This document shows positions 47,247 through 60,463 of a stretch of 64,000 nt of DNA, piece after piece (positions within the stretch are counted from its first letter, which is position 1; each line of letters starts with the position of its first letter). Source of the DNA: Rosa chinensis (taxonomy: Eukaryota; Streptophyta; Magnoliopsida; Rosales; Rosaceae); assembly GCF_002994745.2 (NCBI RefSeq), contig NC_037091.1:24123789-24187788 (forward strand). The letters are read 5' to 3'. Both the position numbers and the translations under genes were made by a program. Below the pieces are notes generated by a model that had not been told where the DNA came from, did no database searches, and saw only the letters and a list, made by a program, of their open reading frames with translations.

Positions 47247-50200
47247 TGTGGTGACCCGAGATAGGGGTCCCACAGCGCCGCGACCCCGAGCCAATGGGAA
47301 ACCGACACGTCACTAACGACATCCCGATGACTCATTAACCCGAAATCACAAGGCCTTTTTGGTTCAGGTTGTTGGTTTACAAAACACTTTCTTGGACAAA
47401 TGTCTCAAAACGTTCTAGCAACCGAACAACATATTTTCAAAAGCGGAATTTGAAATGGGCTAGGAGTTTTGGGCTTACAATCGGAGTCCAATTTGGAAAA
47501 TAACAAATCACGAAGTGAAAACAAGTATGAGAGACGCGCCCCAGGGTTACGGGTCTCTCGAAATTTTGTGAATGAGCGAATAGAAAACAAATAAATTAGT
47601 GAGGAAATAAATAACCAAATTACTCAAAATCCAATAAGGGACCAAAACCTTCCTTTTGATAAAACTAAAGAGAAATGCGCCAAGTCGGGCCATGTGCCTC
47701 CCCTGTACGCTTCCCGACCACATGCTCGAAACCTGCACACTATAGTAGGGGTGAGCTTTCGTCCTCGCATGCCCAATAGGGGCCGACCCAACCATGCTAG
47801 GTTTGAAAACAATATACTTGAAAATATTTACTACATAATATTGTGCACGTTTCTCGAAAAATACTTTTAATAAGAGGCGACCACAAACATTTATTTTCTT
47901 TTATAAAGCATATGCAGTATGCTTCACACAATTTGGAGCTCCGAGATACTTACCTGCCGACTAATATAAAACAAATCTGTGACCGACCTGGTTCGTCCTG
48001 AATTTGAGAACCGGCCAACTACTCTGTAGTACTTCTGACTACAAATAGCGAAAGTGTCCATTTCCTGGCCCTGAGTCTCCTATGACTGGTTCACTGTCTA
48101 TACTTATCTTTCCTCGACAAACATAGGAGCACGGCCCCCTTCGGAGGTTCACGGTTATCGACACCGTGGGATCCCTAGGAATCTACGCGTCTAGGTCCCA
48201 TTCACTTTCAGGTCACAAGTATAAACATACAAGGGTACAGTATCTCAACATGCAAGTCTAGCCTCGGTTTTCGTAATTAGCAATTATCAGTTCTGAAAAA
48301 CACATGTATCACGAGGCATCGACTAATGAACAACCAAAAACGCACTTGCAGGCAACATACTATCTTAGTATAGCATTCCACATATATCGAAAACCTCTAA
48401 CAAGGAAGGGACAGCTCACCCTACCTGGAATTGGAGTGCTCGTCTACATTCGGGTTTGTTCCCGACTTTCAATCATTTGTCCAAATCCAAGCGCATACGC
48501 CCGAGTCCTTTAACAAAAACTAAATCCGATAAGTACTCAATTCATAACTCAGTTGCTTAATTTCTTTATGAGTTACCAATTTAACTTAATCGATATTTAA
48601 TAGTAACCATTCCCGAACAATTCACTTAACGTAGTAAGCTCATTCGGGAGATGGTGATCATACTTCTTTCGATAATATAGTTCGGATTAAATATTCGATA
48701 CCATTGTCTAGCATTTCTCTCTTAAGCAACCAATACATTTACCATTCCCGATGGATTACGATTTTTGAGATATGGTAACTTTAAAATACTTCACTTGTAA
48801 TTTACTTAATTCATCGATACCAAATATCTCAATTTCACTTATTCACAGAAAGGTCACCACTTTCGCTACCCATTCCCACTCGATATTGCTATTACTCAAA
48901 TTCCTCACTTATTACCAACTTTCAAAAACTCACCAAATAAGCCATTCATCTTCTCATCTTGCATAATAACAAGTCCTACATTGATAACAGATTCACTCCT
49001 TTTTAATTAACAAAGCCCAGATTCTATAACATTCAATTAATTCATACACGTCAAGCAACAACTCAAATCTCATTCCATTCCGTAACAAACCACTACAATT
49101 TTACAATCACCTCGCCAAAACCCACGGTTTGACAGGGACCAAACTTACCATTTCTTCTTTTCCAAACAGAGACCCGCTTCACCGGCCATAGCTGCTCTCC
49201 TCCACCAACACTCATTCCAAATCCTGGCAGTCACGACAAGTTAACAACACTTATATCCAAAACAGAGTCGGGTTCTTACCTCAACCAATTCCAAAATCAT
49301 TCGGATTGAAACAACAGTTTCTCCCTTCTCCAATTATCCAAAAACGCAGATTCTCCAAACCTCACACAATCCAATTTGAGCAACAGAAATTAGGTGTTAA
49401 ATCTAAATCGAATTGGAGGCTTCAACCCAGACTAGGATGACGTAAATTACCTAACTGAGACGATCTAGCGACCGTGAGCGGCGGAGCTACGGTGGTTGAC
49501 GCGACAGCGGCGGCGCGTGAAGCGCGTGCGGCTGCTCTGGTCGGAGTCGGAGGTCGGGAGCTTGGGTCTCGAAGGGTAGTGTAGCTCCGACTTCGTTTAT
49601 GGAAGTGTAGAAGCTCGATTCGAGCTGTAGACCGGAGAATGAAGACATGCAGAGCCGAGAGCTCCGATGAGGTTCGAACGGCAACGTCGGGTGTCGGCGG
49701 CGAAGAGGAGTCTCTGGGTCTTTCTCCGCTTTGCTTGTTGAGTAGAACGACGGTGGCAGAATGGCGTGGAAATCGCCTGAAGAGCGATGAGGGTCGAGGA
49801 ACAGTGACGCGCAGTCTTGGGTTGTCACGTGTGAAGGAGGACGATGGTGCCTGGCCGTGATTTTGGTGAGGTTTGGATCGGAATTCGGTTCTGGTTCGAA
49901 GGGTGGAGGCGGTGTGGTGAGATGGTGGCCGGAGCTGGGGTCTCCGGTGGTGGCAGAGTGAAGGAGAAGAGAGAGTGAGAGATCGGGGAGAGAGAGTGAA
50001 TGCGGCCGAGAGGGAGAGGAAGGAGAAAAATGAGCTAGGGTTTCCACAATTTCCTATTTATACTTGCGTATGCGAAATGTCCATTTTGCCCTTGCGATGA
50101 ATTACGGAATTCTCCTTGCTGATTCCTTTCGGGTTTTGGGCTCGTAACTTTTCTTTTACTCGTTTTTCGTCGAAAACCTCCTAATTTATTTCGCGACTTC

Positions 50201-50371
50201 GCCCTGGGCCCGAATGAAAGAACATTGGTCCAAAGTTTGAATTTCGGCCTAATAGGTGGTCTCGACACCAAAACAATTTCCGAAATAGATTTCGTCACTT
50301 AAATCACCTTGTGAAAATCTTATTGGCGAAAATTACCTTCTACAAATTAAATAAATTTTCGGGGGCTCACA
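47247..50371 (-). repeat. LARD LTR (3' LTR on minus strand)
   Basis: On the minus strand it starts TGTGAGCCCCCG and ends GGGTCACCACA. A TATA box (TATAAATAG on the minus strand, near 50053-50062) precedes a proline-rich open frame (50047-49487) that starts with GTG and is repeated exactly in the other LTR; it is treated as LTR sequence, not a gene. Confidence 0.92.
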
Positions 50372-53032
50372 CTCCACCCCCCTTAAAATAAATTTCGTCC
50401 TCGAAATTTGCCCAATGCATAAATGGGAGGTTACTTCTTTTCACCTCGGACTCGAGTGTTCACAAGACATAGTTTCATTTTCCCTTGACATATTTCGAAC
50501 CTTTTCCTTTCACATGGTTCATCTTACTTCACTCATGAGGATGACCTTATCAAACTCTATAACCACTTGTTTTTCGCAAATTGCAATTTACCTTAATCCC
50601 ATTGTGTGTGTATAGGCATACATTTGATTTCATTATCTCATCCAACTCCTCTTAACTCAATACCATAGGCAATGGCATTATTGCTTCAGCATTTCTGAAA
50701 AATTCAAAGAGCCGTAAAACAAATCGGGGACTAACACTTAGTCACCCACAAATCTCAATAACAGCATACTACAAAGTAGTGGTAAATCCACTTGTCAACC
50801 TCGTTTCCACAAGTAGATGACCAACACATTAGAGTAAGAATTTCTCAAGTGTTACTTGTAAACAATTTGCCTGGAATGCCCCATCACGCATCAAGTTACG
50901 CAACATGATGACATTCGTAAAACTTCCACAATTTTGTGCCTCCATTGGCCACATATCCAAATTTCAGGGCTATTCTTTCCACTTCACCAAGTGTTCCTAT
51001 CATACATTTCATAGGATACACTTCTCTCCATGAATCATGATTCTTTTCGATAGGTAACACGCCGAATAGCACTTCGTTGCAACCATGCGATAATCACTTA
51101 CTTTTCAAAATAACCGGAAACAAATTGACGTCTACACCAAACTTCCACTTCAATGAGAGTAGAAAAAAAAAATTGCTCGGAATTAGAACCTTATACATGA
51201 GTAGTGACCGAGAAAGAAAACAAAGCTTTCTTTGCATGTCTAACATAAATAAGTTTCGTAGAACGTCACTACGAATGGCACGTCAACGATGTCATCACTG
51301 ACGTCAGCCTCGTAGTTATCAACGATCTTGGTTGTCAAACCTCATACACCCTTATTCGTAACTTAGCGGATACTATTTACTCCTTGAACAAACAATTGCG
51401 ACAGCTTGTCCATATGACATCGAAACCAAGCACACAATTCAGTAGACTTGATGTCACATTGTAAAATCGCGACATCTTGGTATATGCTACACATGATGAG
51501 ACATCAATCGATAGGTTGCTTGGCATTGACCGAACAAACCGTCCAATGCTCGAGGCGTCAAGTTGCAACAATACTTTTCGATAAAGCTCAACGAAATTCG
51601 AGGATCACCAATCGAGGTTGACTCCTCGGAATTTGCAAAGTTTGTAGCATTTCCTTTCATGGTCCCAACCTTGAACTATCATTTTTACCCTTACGAACTC
51701 GTTTGATGTCAAAACTCAGAAATTAAATCATAAGCGCTCCTTCAACTTTTGGTCAAGCCAAAACAGTTGAATCGGTTATAAGCACTTTATTTCCTTGTGT
51801 CCTCGTTTGACAACAAGAAAAAGGAATTTCTAAATATTCTCTTCTAAAGTAACCCTTTACTTTCGAAGTGGGTGTCCTGAGTAAATTCATAGGTGAACAA
51901 ACATTCTTTCAACCACCAGTTTTACATAAAAAGAATAACCAAAGAGAAAAGAAAACCACAACGAGACCAACATTTCAAGTTTCCAAGAAGTTGGAAAATA
52001 ATTTGGAAGTTCACGACTAAAATTTTGGGATAAGCAATTTCAACCAAATCCCTAGATTCAAATCTAGAAATACTGACTGAGACCGTAGTAAAATCTCAGA
52101 AATTTAAAAGTAGTAGAGGTCGGATAAAACTAAATTTCAAGTAGTTGAGGAGACAAAATAGTAAAATTCTCGGAATTTCAATTTTGCTTGAAAACAGATT
52201 TGGGGAAATTTTAAACTCTCCTACTTTTCGAACAAGATTTGTTGGCACGACCTTTTTGGTAGGTAAGGAAATACTTTCAAATACATTTTGCTGAAACAGC
52301 CTTGAAGATAGTTTTGAGTTTGTTTTCAAAGTCTAGGTTGTAGAACTTCTAAAAAGAACCTAGAATGTTCAGGCTTCGTAAAACAAAAAACTTTAGTAAG
52401 GAAAACTTGATGGTTTAAGGTGTAGTCTCTTGACTTATGAGGAAAACATTTTGAGTAATGCAAGAGACGAAAATCAACTTTTGTAGTAAGGGGCAAGAAT
52501 GTAAAACAGCTAATGTAAACTCCTGGTGTGGAAGAAATGTTACGAATACTTTGTCTCAAAAGTGAACGCATGGGGTAAATGCGTAATTTGTTGCCTCGAT
52601 TCTCGAGCTCGCACTCGTACTCGTCTTTTACCTTGTCATGCCTCGAATCCCGGTGTAGTGGATTTCTCCCCAAGCAAACTAGGAGATACTTTAATCCTGG
52701 AGAGCTACTGTTGACTTGTGATTTCTTCTTTCAATTCGAGTCTACAAAGGTTCGTACTTAAGTTCCTAATTAGGGTATACCTCTTCAAACAATTTCCCTA
52801 CTAAGGTATCGAACCGAAGCTTTAGGCTCATCCACGCTAATCATCGTCATCAAGAGGAAACTAACTCGAACTTCAATCCCTTAAGGTAACGAAACCTTTG
52901 GAACGGTTATCCCAATAGTAGACTCATGAGCTCGCCAATTGCACACAAGTATTTGTGTTCAAACCTTTCTTGACTTCTTTTTTTTTTCTTTTTTCTTTTT
53001 TTTTTTCTTTTTTTTTTTTTTTCTTCTTTCTT

Positions 53033-53065
<33 letters not shown>

Positions 53066-54496
53066 GGCGAAGCCACAACATGTAGTTCTACATGGCACGT
53101 TGACCGTCTTTCTCCACATCCCTGTAGAATGAGATCTTAAATCGACTTTTGAATTTTCAAATACTCCTTGACGTCACCATTTCAACTTCATTGTAACCAC
53201 GTATTCGAAGTTGTCTTTCAAGAGTGCGCTACCAATTCGTCCACGTTCCGAAATTCGTGGCGGTAGTGACTTCAAAGAAATCAAAGATTCCTTGAAGTAA
53301 AGAAAACTGGCTACTAAAGTTATAATCCTTTAAAGATCTTTTCTTGACCACTTTTAGAAATGTTGCTAGTACCGCAATCATTTATTTTCCCAACAATTCT
53401 CCAATTATAGGGAACATAATGGTAACCCAAGAATAGTTTCTGTGACTCTACTAGTCTTTCCTCAATTTCTTGTGTTTCCCAACAAAATAATTTTGTCAAC
53501 ACAACAACACTACAATAGATTTCTCCCAAAGCAACAAAGTTTCATATCGTTCCACCAATTAACAATAAGATTGGGGAGATGCCGAGCTCAAGCTATACTC
53601 AATTTTTATGTTTGTGTTGCCATTACAAGTTTCCCCGTTAGTCCACTACTTGGGGAACACTTGAGAGGTGTTTACCGTACTCAAAAATCACACCTTCTTT
53701 CGTAGAGCATCGATGGGGAACCGCTGCAGTCGGGCCATCACTCGGAAGAAAGAAGAGGAAATCGAGCAAAAATACGAACACCACTGATCCAAATGACTAC
53801 ATAGGGGTCATGATCTCACTTTTTCCTCAAATTTGTTTATTTATTTTTTTTTTTTGGATCCGCCCAACACTATATTTTTCAATACGTGCAACAATATATG
53901 TAGTACAATAACTTTAATCCATCAATAAAATTCACTATATGACGCTAGCATGGGGGTACACAAATATTCCTTTCAACCTCATCTCGAATCTACTTCTCCG
54001 AGTATCAACTAACCCAATATAATATCGTTAACTCCTTAATGCTCAATCCCCTAATAATTTACCTAACACTTTATCCAATCTTCACACTTACTACCTTTGG
54101 AGCGTTTGTGGTCGAGTGGCATCATGACTGCATTGACAATTTAAAATTTAAACCAAACTTTAAAGCACCACAAGGAAACAAACAAAATTCTTTTTCAAGG
54201 AACCTCAAATGTACCTCTACTTTTTAAATCCATTGGAAATTCTTTTAACAACTCGGAAGTAGCCTCAATGAAAAATATTTGCAAGTGAAATAAGGCAATA
54301 GGGTATCCTCCAGGAAGAACAAAATAAAGGAGGGACGTCGAAAACATATTTTTGCAAACATACTTTAAAATGTCCAAGAAATCCGAGCGTTTTGCCCAAC
54401 CAAATTCGACACTTGAAAAAATATGAGAAGGGTTGCTAGTTTTGCAAAAACGATTTCAAAAGTATTTCGGAACCTAGGGCTCTGATACCACTTTAC
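50372..54496 (-). other. LARD internal domain, non-coding
   Basis: No frame longer than about 115 residues is present, and none resembles gag or pol. In LARDs the interior is thought to act as structured RNA for packaging. Near 52977-53063 it has an almost pure pyrimidine run. I recognise no captured gene. Confidence 0.75.
52977..53063. repeat. Long T/C homopyrimidine tract
   Basis: This run of about 85 bases is almost all T with scattered C (purine-only on the minus strand, the element's sense strand). It is probably a microsatellite grown from an A-rich site. Confidence 0.9.
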
Positions 54497-57400
54497 TGTG
54501 GTGACCCGAGATAGGGGTCCCACAGCGCCGCGACCCCGAGCCAATGGGAAACCGACACGTCACTAACGACATCCCGATGACTTATTAACCCGAAATCACA
54601 AGGCCTTTTTGGTTCAGGTTGTTGGTTTACAAAACACTTTCTTGGACAAATGTCTCAAAACGTTCTAGCAACCGAACAACATATTTTCAAAAGCGGAATT
54701 TGAAATGGGCTAGGAGTTTTGGGCTTACAATCGGAGTCCAATTTGGAAAATAACAAATCACGAAGTGAAAACAAGTATGAGAGACGCGCCCCAGGGTTAC
54801 GGGTCTCTCGAAATTTTGTGAATGAGCGAATAGAAAACAAATAAATTAGTGAGGAAATAAATAACCAAATTACTCAAAATCCAATAAGGGACCAAAACCT
54901 TCCTTTTGATAAAACTAAAGAGAAATGCGCCAAGCCGGGCCATGTGCCTCCCCTGTACGCTTCCCGACCACATGCTCGAAACCTGCACACTATAGTAGGG
55001 GTGAGCTTTCGTCCTCGCATGCCCAATAGGGGCCGACCCAACCATGCTAGGTTTGAAAACAATATACTTGAAAATATTTACTACATAATATTGTGCACGT
55101 TTCTCGAAAAATACTTTTAATAAGAGGCGACCACAAACATTTATTTTCTTTTATAAAGCATATGCAGTATGCTTCACACAATTTGGAGCTCCGAGATACT
55201 TACCTGCCGACTAATATAAAACAAATCTGTGACCGACCTGGTTCGTCCTGAATTTGAGAACCGGCCAACTACTCTGTAGTACTTCTGACTACAAATAGCG
55301 AAAGTGTCCATTTCCTGGCCCTGAGTCTCCTATGACTGGTTCACTGTCTATACTTATCTTTCCTCGACAAACATAGGAGCACGGCCCCCTCCGGAGGTTC
55401 ACGGTTATCGACACCGTGGGATCCCTAGGAATCTACGCGTCTAGGTCCCATTCACTTTCAGGTCACAAGTATAAACATACAAGGGTACAGTATCTCAACA
55501 TGCAAGTCTAGCCTCGGTTTTCGTAATTAGCAATTATCAGTTCTGAAAAACACATGTATCACGAGGCATCGACTAATGAACAACCAAAAACGCACTTGCA
55601 GGCAACATACTATCTTAGTATAGCATTCCACATATATCGAAAACCTCTAACAAGGAAGGGACAGCTCACCCTACCTGGAATTGGAGTGCTCGTCTACATT
55701 CGGGTTTGTTCCCGACTTTCAATCATTTGTCCAAATCCAAGCGCATACGCCCGAGTCCTTTAACAAAAACTAAATCCGATAAGTACTCAATTCATAACTC
55801 AGTTGCTTAATTTCTTTATGAGTTACCAATTTAACTTAATCGATATTTAATGGTAACCATTCCCGAACAATTCACTTAACGTAGTAAGCTCATTCGGGAG
55901 ATGGTGATCATACTTCTTTCGATAATATAGTTCGGATTAAATATTCGATACCATTGTCTAGCATTTCTCTCTTAAGCAACCAATACATTTACCATTCCCG
56001 ATGGATTACGATTTTTGAGATATGGTAACTTTAAAATACTTCACTTGTAATTTACTTAATTCATCGATACCAAATATCTCAATTTCACTTATTCACAGAA
56101 AGGTCACCACTTTCGCTACCCATTCCCACTCGATATTGTTATTACTCAAATTCCTCACTTATTACCAACTTTCAAAAACTCACCAAATAAGCCATTCATC
56201 TTCTCATCTTGCATAATAACAAGTCCTACATTGATAACAGATTCACTCCTTTTTAATTAACAAAGCCCAGATTCTATAACATTCAATTAATTCATACACG
56301 TCAAGCAACAACTCAAATCTCATTCCATTCCGTAACAAACCACTACAATTTTACAATCACCTCGCCAAAACCCACGGTTTGACAGGGACCAAACTTACCA
56401 TTTCTTCTTTTCCAAACAGAGACCCGCTTCACCGGCCATAGCTGCTCTCCTCCACCAACACTCATTCCAAATCCTGGCAGTCACGACAAGTTAACAACAG
56501 TTTTATCCAAAACAGAGTCGGGTTCTTACCTCAACCAATTCCAAAATCATTCGGATTGAAACAACAGTTTCTCCCTTCTCCAATTATCCAAAAACGCAGA
56601 TTCTCCAAACCTCACACAATCCAATTTGAGCAACAGAAATTAGGTGTTAAATCTAAATCGAATTGGAGGCTTCAACCCAGACTAGGATGACGTAAATTAC
56701 CTAACAGAGACGATCTAGCGACCGTGAGCGGCGGAGCTACGGTGGTTGACGCGACAGCGGCGGCGCGTGAAGCGCGTGCGGCTGCTCTGGTCGGAGTCGG
56801 AGGTCGGGAGCTTGGGTCTCGAAGGGTAGTGTAGCTCCGACTTCGTTTATGGAAGTGTAGAAGCTCGATTCGAGCTGTAGACCGGAGAATGAAGACATGC
56901 AGAGCCGAGAGCTCCGATGAGGTTCGAACGGCAACGTCGGGTGTCGGCGGCGAAGAGGAGTCTCTGGGTCTTTCTCCGCTTTGCTTGTTGAGTAGAACGA
57001 CGGTGGCAGAATGGCGTGGAAATCGCCTGAAGAGCGATGAGGGTCGAGGAACAGTGACGCGCAGTCTTGGGTTGTCACGTGTGAAGGAGGACGATGGTGC
57101 CTGGCCGTGATTTTGGTGAGGTTTGGATCGGAATTCGGTTCTGGTTCGAAGGGTGGAGGCGGTGTGGTGAGATGGTGGCCGGAGCTGGGGTCTCCGGTGG
57201 TGGCAGAGTGAAGGAGAAGAGAGAGTGAGAGATCGGGGAGAGAGAGTGAATGCGGCCGAGAGGGAGAGGAAGGAGAAAAATGAGCTAGGGTTTCCACAAT
57301 TTCCTATTTATACTTGCGTATGCGAAATGTCCATTTTGCCCTTGCGATGAATTACGGAATTCTCCTTGCCGATTCCTTTCGGGTTTTGGGCTCGTAACTT

Positions 57401-57621
57401 TTCTTTTACTCGTTTTTCGTCGAAAACCTCCTAATTTATTTCGCGACTTCGCCCTGGGCCCGAATGAAAGAACATTGGTCCAAAGTTTGAATTTCGGCCT
57501 AATAGGTGGTCTCGACACCAAAACAATTTCCGAAATAGATTTCGTCACTTAAATCACCTTGTGAAAATCTTATTGGCGAAAATTACCTTCTACAAATTAA
57601 ATAAATTTTCGGGGGCTCACA
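54497..57621 (-). repeat. LARD LTR (5' LTR on minus strand)
   Basis: It has the same length as the left copy. Differences seen include CTCATT/CTTATT, AAGTCGGG/AAGCCGGG, CTTCGG/CTCCGG and TTGCTGATT/TTGCCGATT. The primer-site complement lies just left of it. Confidence 0.92.
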
Positions 57622-58933
57622 TATTGCGAGTGGACCTTTGATTTTAATTGATGCATGCAAATTATATTCCGCAAATCTTGAGTTTATCGATTTATCAACT
57701 TATTTATCGAGCATTTTATTTTGGTTTGGATTATTGAATGACTTATTGGTTTGAACTTTTGAATTAAGATTCGTTATGCTCGATTTGAGGATTTTGTTTT
57801 ATGCGGATTCGGAAATTTATACTATTGATTTTATATTTATATTCAGCTCTTTGAGCTTTTTATGAGATTTACGAAATAAGAATTCGAGGAAGCAAAACTT
57901 TATACTTCTTTATACCCTACTTATATTGGAACTTGAGATGATCTTGGCGTGCGGGGTCACGTCTTTATACACTTGGATTCTTATTTCGTGAGATAAGTGG
58001 GGAAATTATACAGATTTACTGGCTTTGGACGATCTCCTTCCTCACCATACGCGGGTCATGTGAATAGGTCTCCTCCTCACTTACTTTGTGTTTGTGAGTG
58101 GCAGTGAGGTAGCTTTCTCCTCCTCACGTGGGTGGTAGTCGAGGTGATATTCTCCTCCTCACACAATCTATGTGTGAATGGAAGTTGAGGTTATTAGTTC
58201 TCCTCCTCGCACAATCTATGTGTGAGTGGCAGTCGAGGGTAGGTTGAGCCTGAGGGGCTCCATTCCCGTATGGTGAACCCATTTTTCCCCATGTTCTTTT
58301 ATTGTTGTTCTTGACTAGCGGGGCTAGTCGGTTTTTTTTTAATTATCGCATGCATCGGGAGTTTTATTGAGATAAGTGTGGAAAAGTATAAAACCCTTTT
58401 TCTTTCAATTATTTATTTTTGTCCACTCACGCTAACGTTTTTATATACTTTTCCCTGGGCCCTTCGGTTTCAAATGCCCAGATTGCAGTGTTGTTGCTCG
58501 GTGTACGAGTGTGAGCCACAGTGACTGCACCTGCTTCCGCCATCACCTTCTGTAGGTTACCTGGTTAACCTACTGTATTCCTTGTCTATTTATATTCCTA
58601 GAATGCTCTGATTACTAAGGGATATGTGACCCAACTTATATGTATTATATTTGAGGTCGATGACCTAACTTTGGTGATTGTAGTAACTTGTACCCTTTGG
58701 AGATTATGTATGATGATATTAGCTTTGGGATGATTGTTTGAATTTGGGAGCAGGGTGGCTCCAGGAGTTGTGGTTGGATAATTAGAAGTGAATTTTGGTT
58801 TTCCGCAGGTTTTTGGGTTAATCATTTTTAAGGGAGGTTATGCCGAAATTTTTGGTAAATCTCCTTTAAAGGTGGGTCCTGCAGGGCCACTTCGGATTCC
58901 AGGGTGGAGTTCGGGGTGGGTCTTGTCACTGTA

Positions 58934-59050
58934 ATTATGGAAAGATTGTTTCCTATTAGAGTTAGGCTACACCTTTGTACTTGTTATATACCCTCATTGT
59001 CGGATGAATAGAATTATTGAATTAACCCTTAATTGAAGTATTCTTTTCTA
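58934..59050 (+). repeat. copia 2 LTR, right part
   Basis: It continues the LTR begun at 38560 after the chromovirus. It ends TTCTTTTCTA and is followed by TTGGTATCAGAG (59052-59063), a tRNA-iMet primer site. Confidence 0.75.
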
Positions 59051-59298
59051 CTTGGTATCAGAGTAGGTTCAATCCTTTGAACTTGCGCTGCATCCTTTAA
59101 ATCCTGATTCCCAAAGAACACCACAAACCGCTGCGTACCACCACCGTTAAAATCAAACCATCCTGAATTTCAAACCACCATCACCCTACCTTTTTTCTGA
59201 AAAAGAAGAGAAAAAAAAATTTTTTTTTTTTTTCCAAAACATTCATATCCATCTTGAAACCCTAGAAAATCCAATCCTGCGAAAATCCTGAATTCCTC

Positions 59299-59690
59299 AA
59301 TGGTACAATCAGAGAAACAGGCTATGGGGCATTCGATGACTACCAAATTTTTTGTTATGGCTCAACGCAAACGGGGTCCTCCTCCAAGCTTCTCAGGATC
59401 TTCTCCACACCGTCCTCTAGGTAAACCAAATCCATATGCAAACAAAAAGTGCATTATATGTGGGGAATTAGGTCATAGCAAGGCGCGCTGTTATGAAGTG
59501 ATTGGTTACCCTGATTGGTGGGACTTCACCAAGAAACCGAGAAAGAATCTGGGCAAGGCCGCTACAAAGGAAGTTTACCTAGACAATGCCTCTGCTAATG
59601 TAGCGCAGTTAGGTATGTAGGGTAAGGTTACTTTTAATAGTACATGGATAATTGATACAGGTGCATCTTGTTTGAGCCCAAAAGTAATTT
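59299..59690 (+). pseudogene. copia 2 Gag end and protease start
   Basis: A short frame from an ATG at 59300 lacks most of Gag, then has a CCHC knuckle (CIICGELGHSKARC) followed by YEVIGYPDWW, a signature of one copia lineage. After a TAG at 59618-59620 it reads TWIIDTGAS, the start of the copia aspartic protease. The rest of Pol is missing; a different LTR follows by about 59726. The Gag deletion and the loss of the 3' end make it a dead fragment. Confidence 0.82.
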
Positions 59691-59725
59691 TGGCAAGATC
59701 CTTTAGTGGATTTAGCATAGCGGAC

Positions 59726-60352
59726 TGATATCTGCGGCCCAAAAATAAGCCTACTTGGATTTGGGTTACAACTTCACCTATTCCGAGATCCATAAGGAAA
59801 ACGAGCCCTTATTGGAATCAAGTAGAAGAGATTGAATAGGAAACTTCAATCAATAATCCTTCTATGGTAAGGAACAGTCGAAACCCTAGGTATAAATACC
59901 AGGTTTCAAGGATGAATTAAGAACAACTCTCAATCAACTAATCACACAGATTATCAAAGGCTCTTCGGAGCAAACCTACCCGCAACCTAGTTGCAAACCA
60001 GCGAAGCAAGGGTGACACCCTCGCAACCCAGCGAAGCTAAAGTCACTCTTTAGCAAAACCCGTGCTTTCTCCAAACTTCCCAGTGATTGCTCTGCTCAAC
60101 CTACAACGTTGAGTATCGATTCGGTGTCGCAAAGAGATCACAACCAAAGCCCTTATCTGTAAGGCAAAAAGTCATTTTCCGAAAGGCATAGAGAAGAACC
60201 TGGTGACAAGGTTGGTGCTCTTCTCATCCATAGCGTTTGATTAAGAAGTCAGGTCAAGGGATTCTCTGACGAATGCACCCCACAGTGCTGGCACTCCTGC
60301 GCACATGCTCAAAAGAGACAGTTTGCACCCTTACTGGTTTTGGAGCCAAACA
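59726..60352 (+). repeat. LTR of a Tat-like gypsy element
   Basis: It begins about TGATATCTGCGG and ends GCCAAACA. It has a TATA box (TATAAATA at 59891-59898) and a primer-type site directly after it. The left boundary is approximate because no partner LTR is in the window. Confidence 0.6.
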
Positions 60353-60355
60353 TTT

Positions 60356-60374
60356 TGGCACGCCTAGTGGGACC
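60356..60374 (+). other. Primer-binding-type site
   Basis: TGGCACGCCTAGTGGGACC follows the LTR end within a few bases. Sites of this form are found in plant Tat/Retand-type gypsy elements. The primer tRNA is not assigned. Confidence 0.55.
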
Positions 60375-60463
60375 TTTAGCGTATCTTTGTGATTGCAACC
60401 ATTGGGAAATCAACCGACGAACAGGTAATACAGAAGTTCTCACTCAACCCAACGTCACCAGAC

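Larger units (their letters stand above)
47247..57621 (-). mobile_element. LARD-like non-autonomous LTR retrotransposon
   Basis: A 10,375-bp element is flanked by TATTG (47242-47246 and 57622-57626). Both LTRs are exactly 3,125 bp (47247-50371 and 54497-57621), and I count about nine differences. The orientation is minus: the complement of a tRNA-iMet primer site (GCTCTGATACCA at 54479-54490) abuts the right LTR, and the complement of a polypurine tract (CACCCCCCTTAAAAT) abuts the left. The 4.1-kb interior has no gag or pol frame. Very long LTRs and a long non-coding interior define LARDs. It must be mobilised by another element's proteins. Confidence 0.92.
38619..58928 (+). mobile_element. 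Ty3/gypsy chromovirus (Tekay/Del type), nearly complete
   Basis: This is a full-length LTR retrotransposon with TG...CA ends, a 5-bp duplication CTGTA (38614-38618 and 58929-58933), a tRNA-iMet primer site, a gag-pol frame and a polypurine tract. It is about 9.9 kb long once the nested 10,375-bp LARD and its TATTG duplication are removed. The two LTRs (2,548 bp and 2,560 bp rebuilt) differ at only about a dozen places by eye, including an 11-bp length difference, so it is young. It sits inside a copia LTR. Confidence 0.95.
45989..58928 (+). repeat. Chromovirus 3' LTR, split by nested LARD
   Basis: The LTR consists of 45989-47246 and 57627-58928. The break lies between TTATTG and the continuation TGAGTGG/CGAGTGG, and TATTG is duplicated. 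It differs from the 5' LTR by an extra hairpin-forming block at 46802-46822 and scattered substitutions. Confidence 0.95.

Noticed and set aside
49487..50047. A 186-codon minus-strand frame (proline-rich), repeated at 56737-57297
   Set aside because: It lies wholly inside the LARD LTRs, begins with GTG just after the LTR TATA box, and is identical only because the LTRs are. It has no domain.
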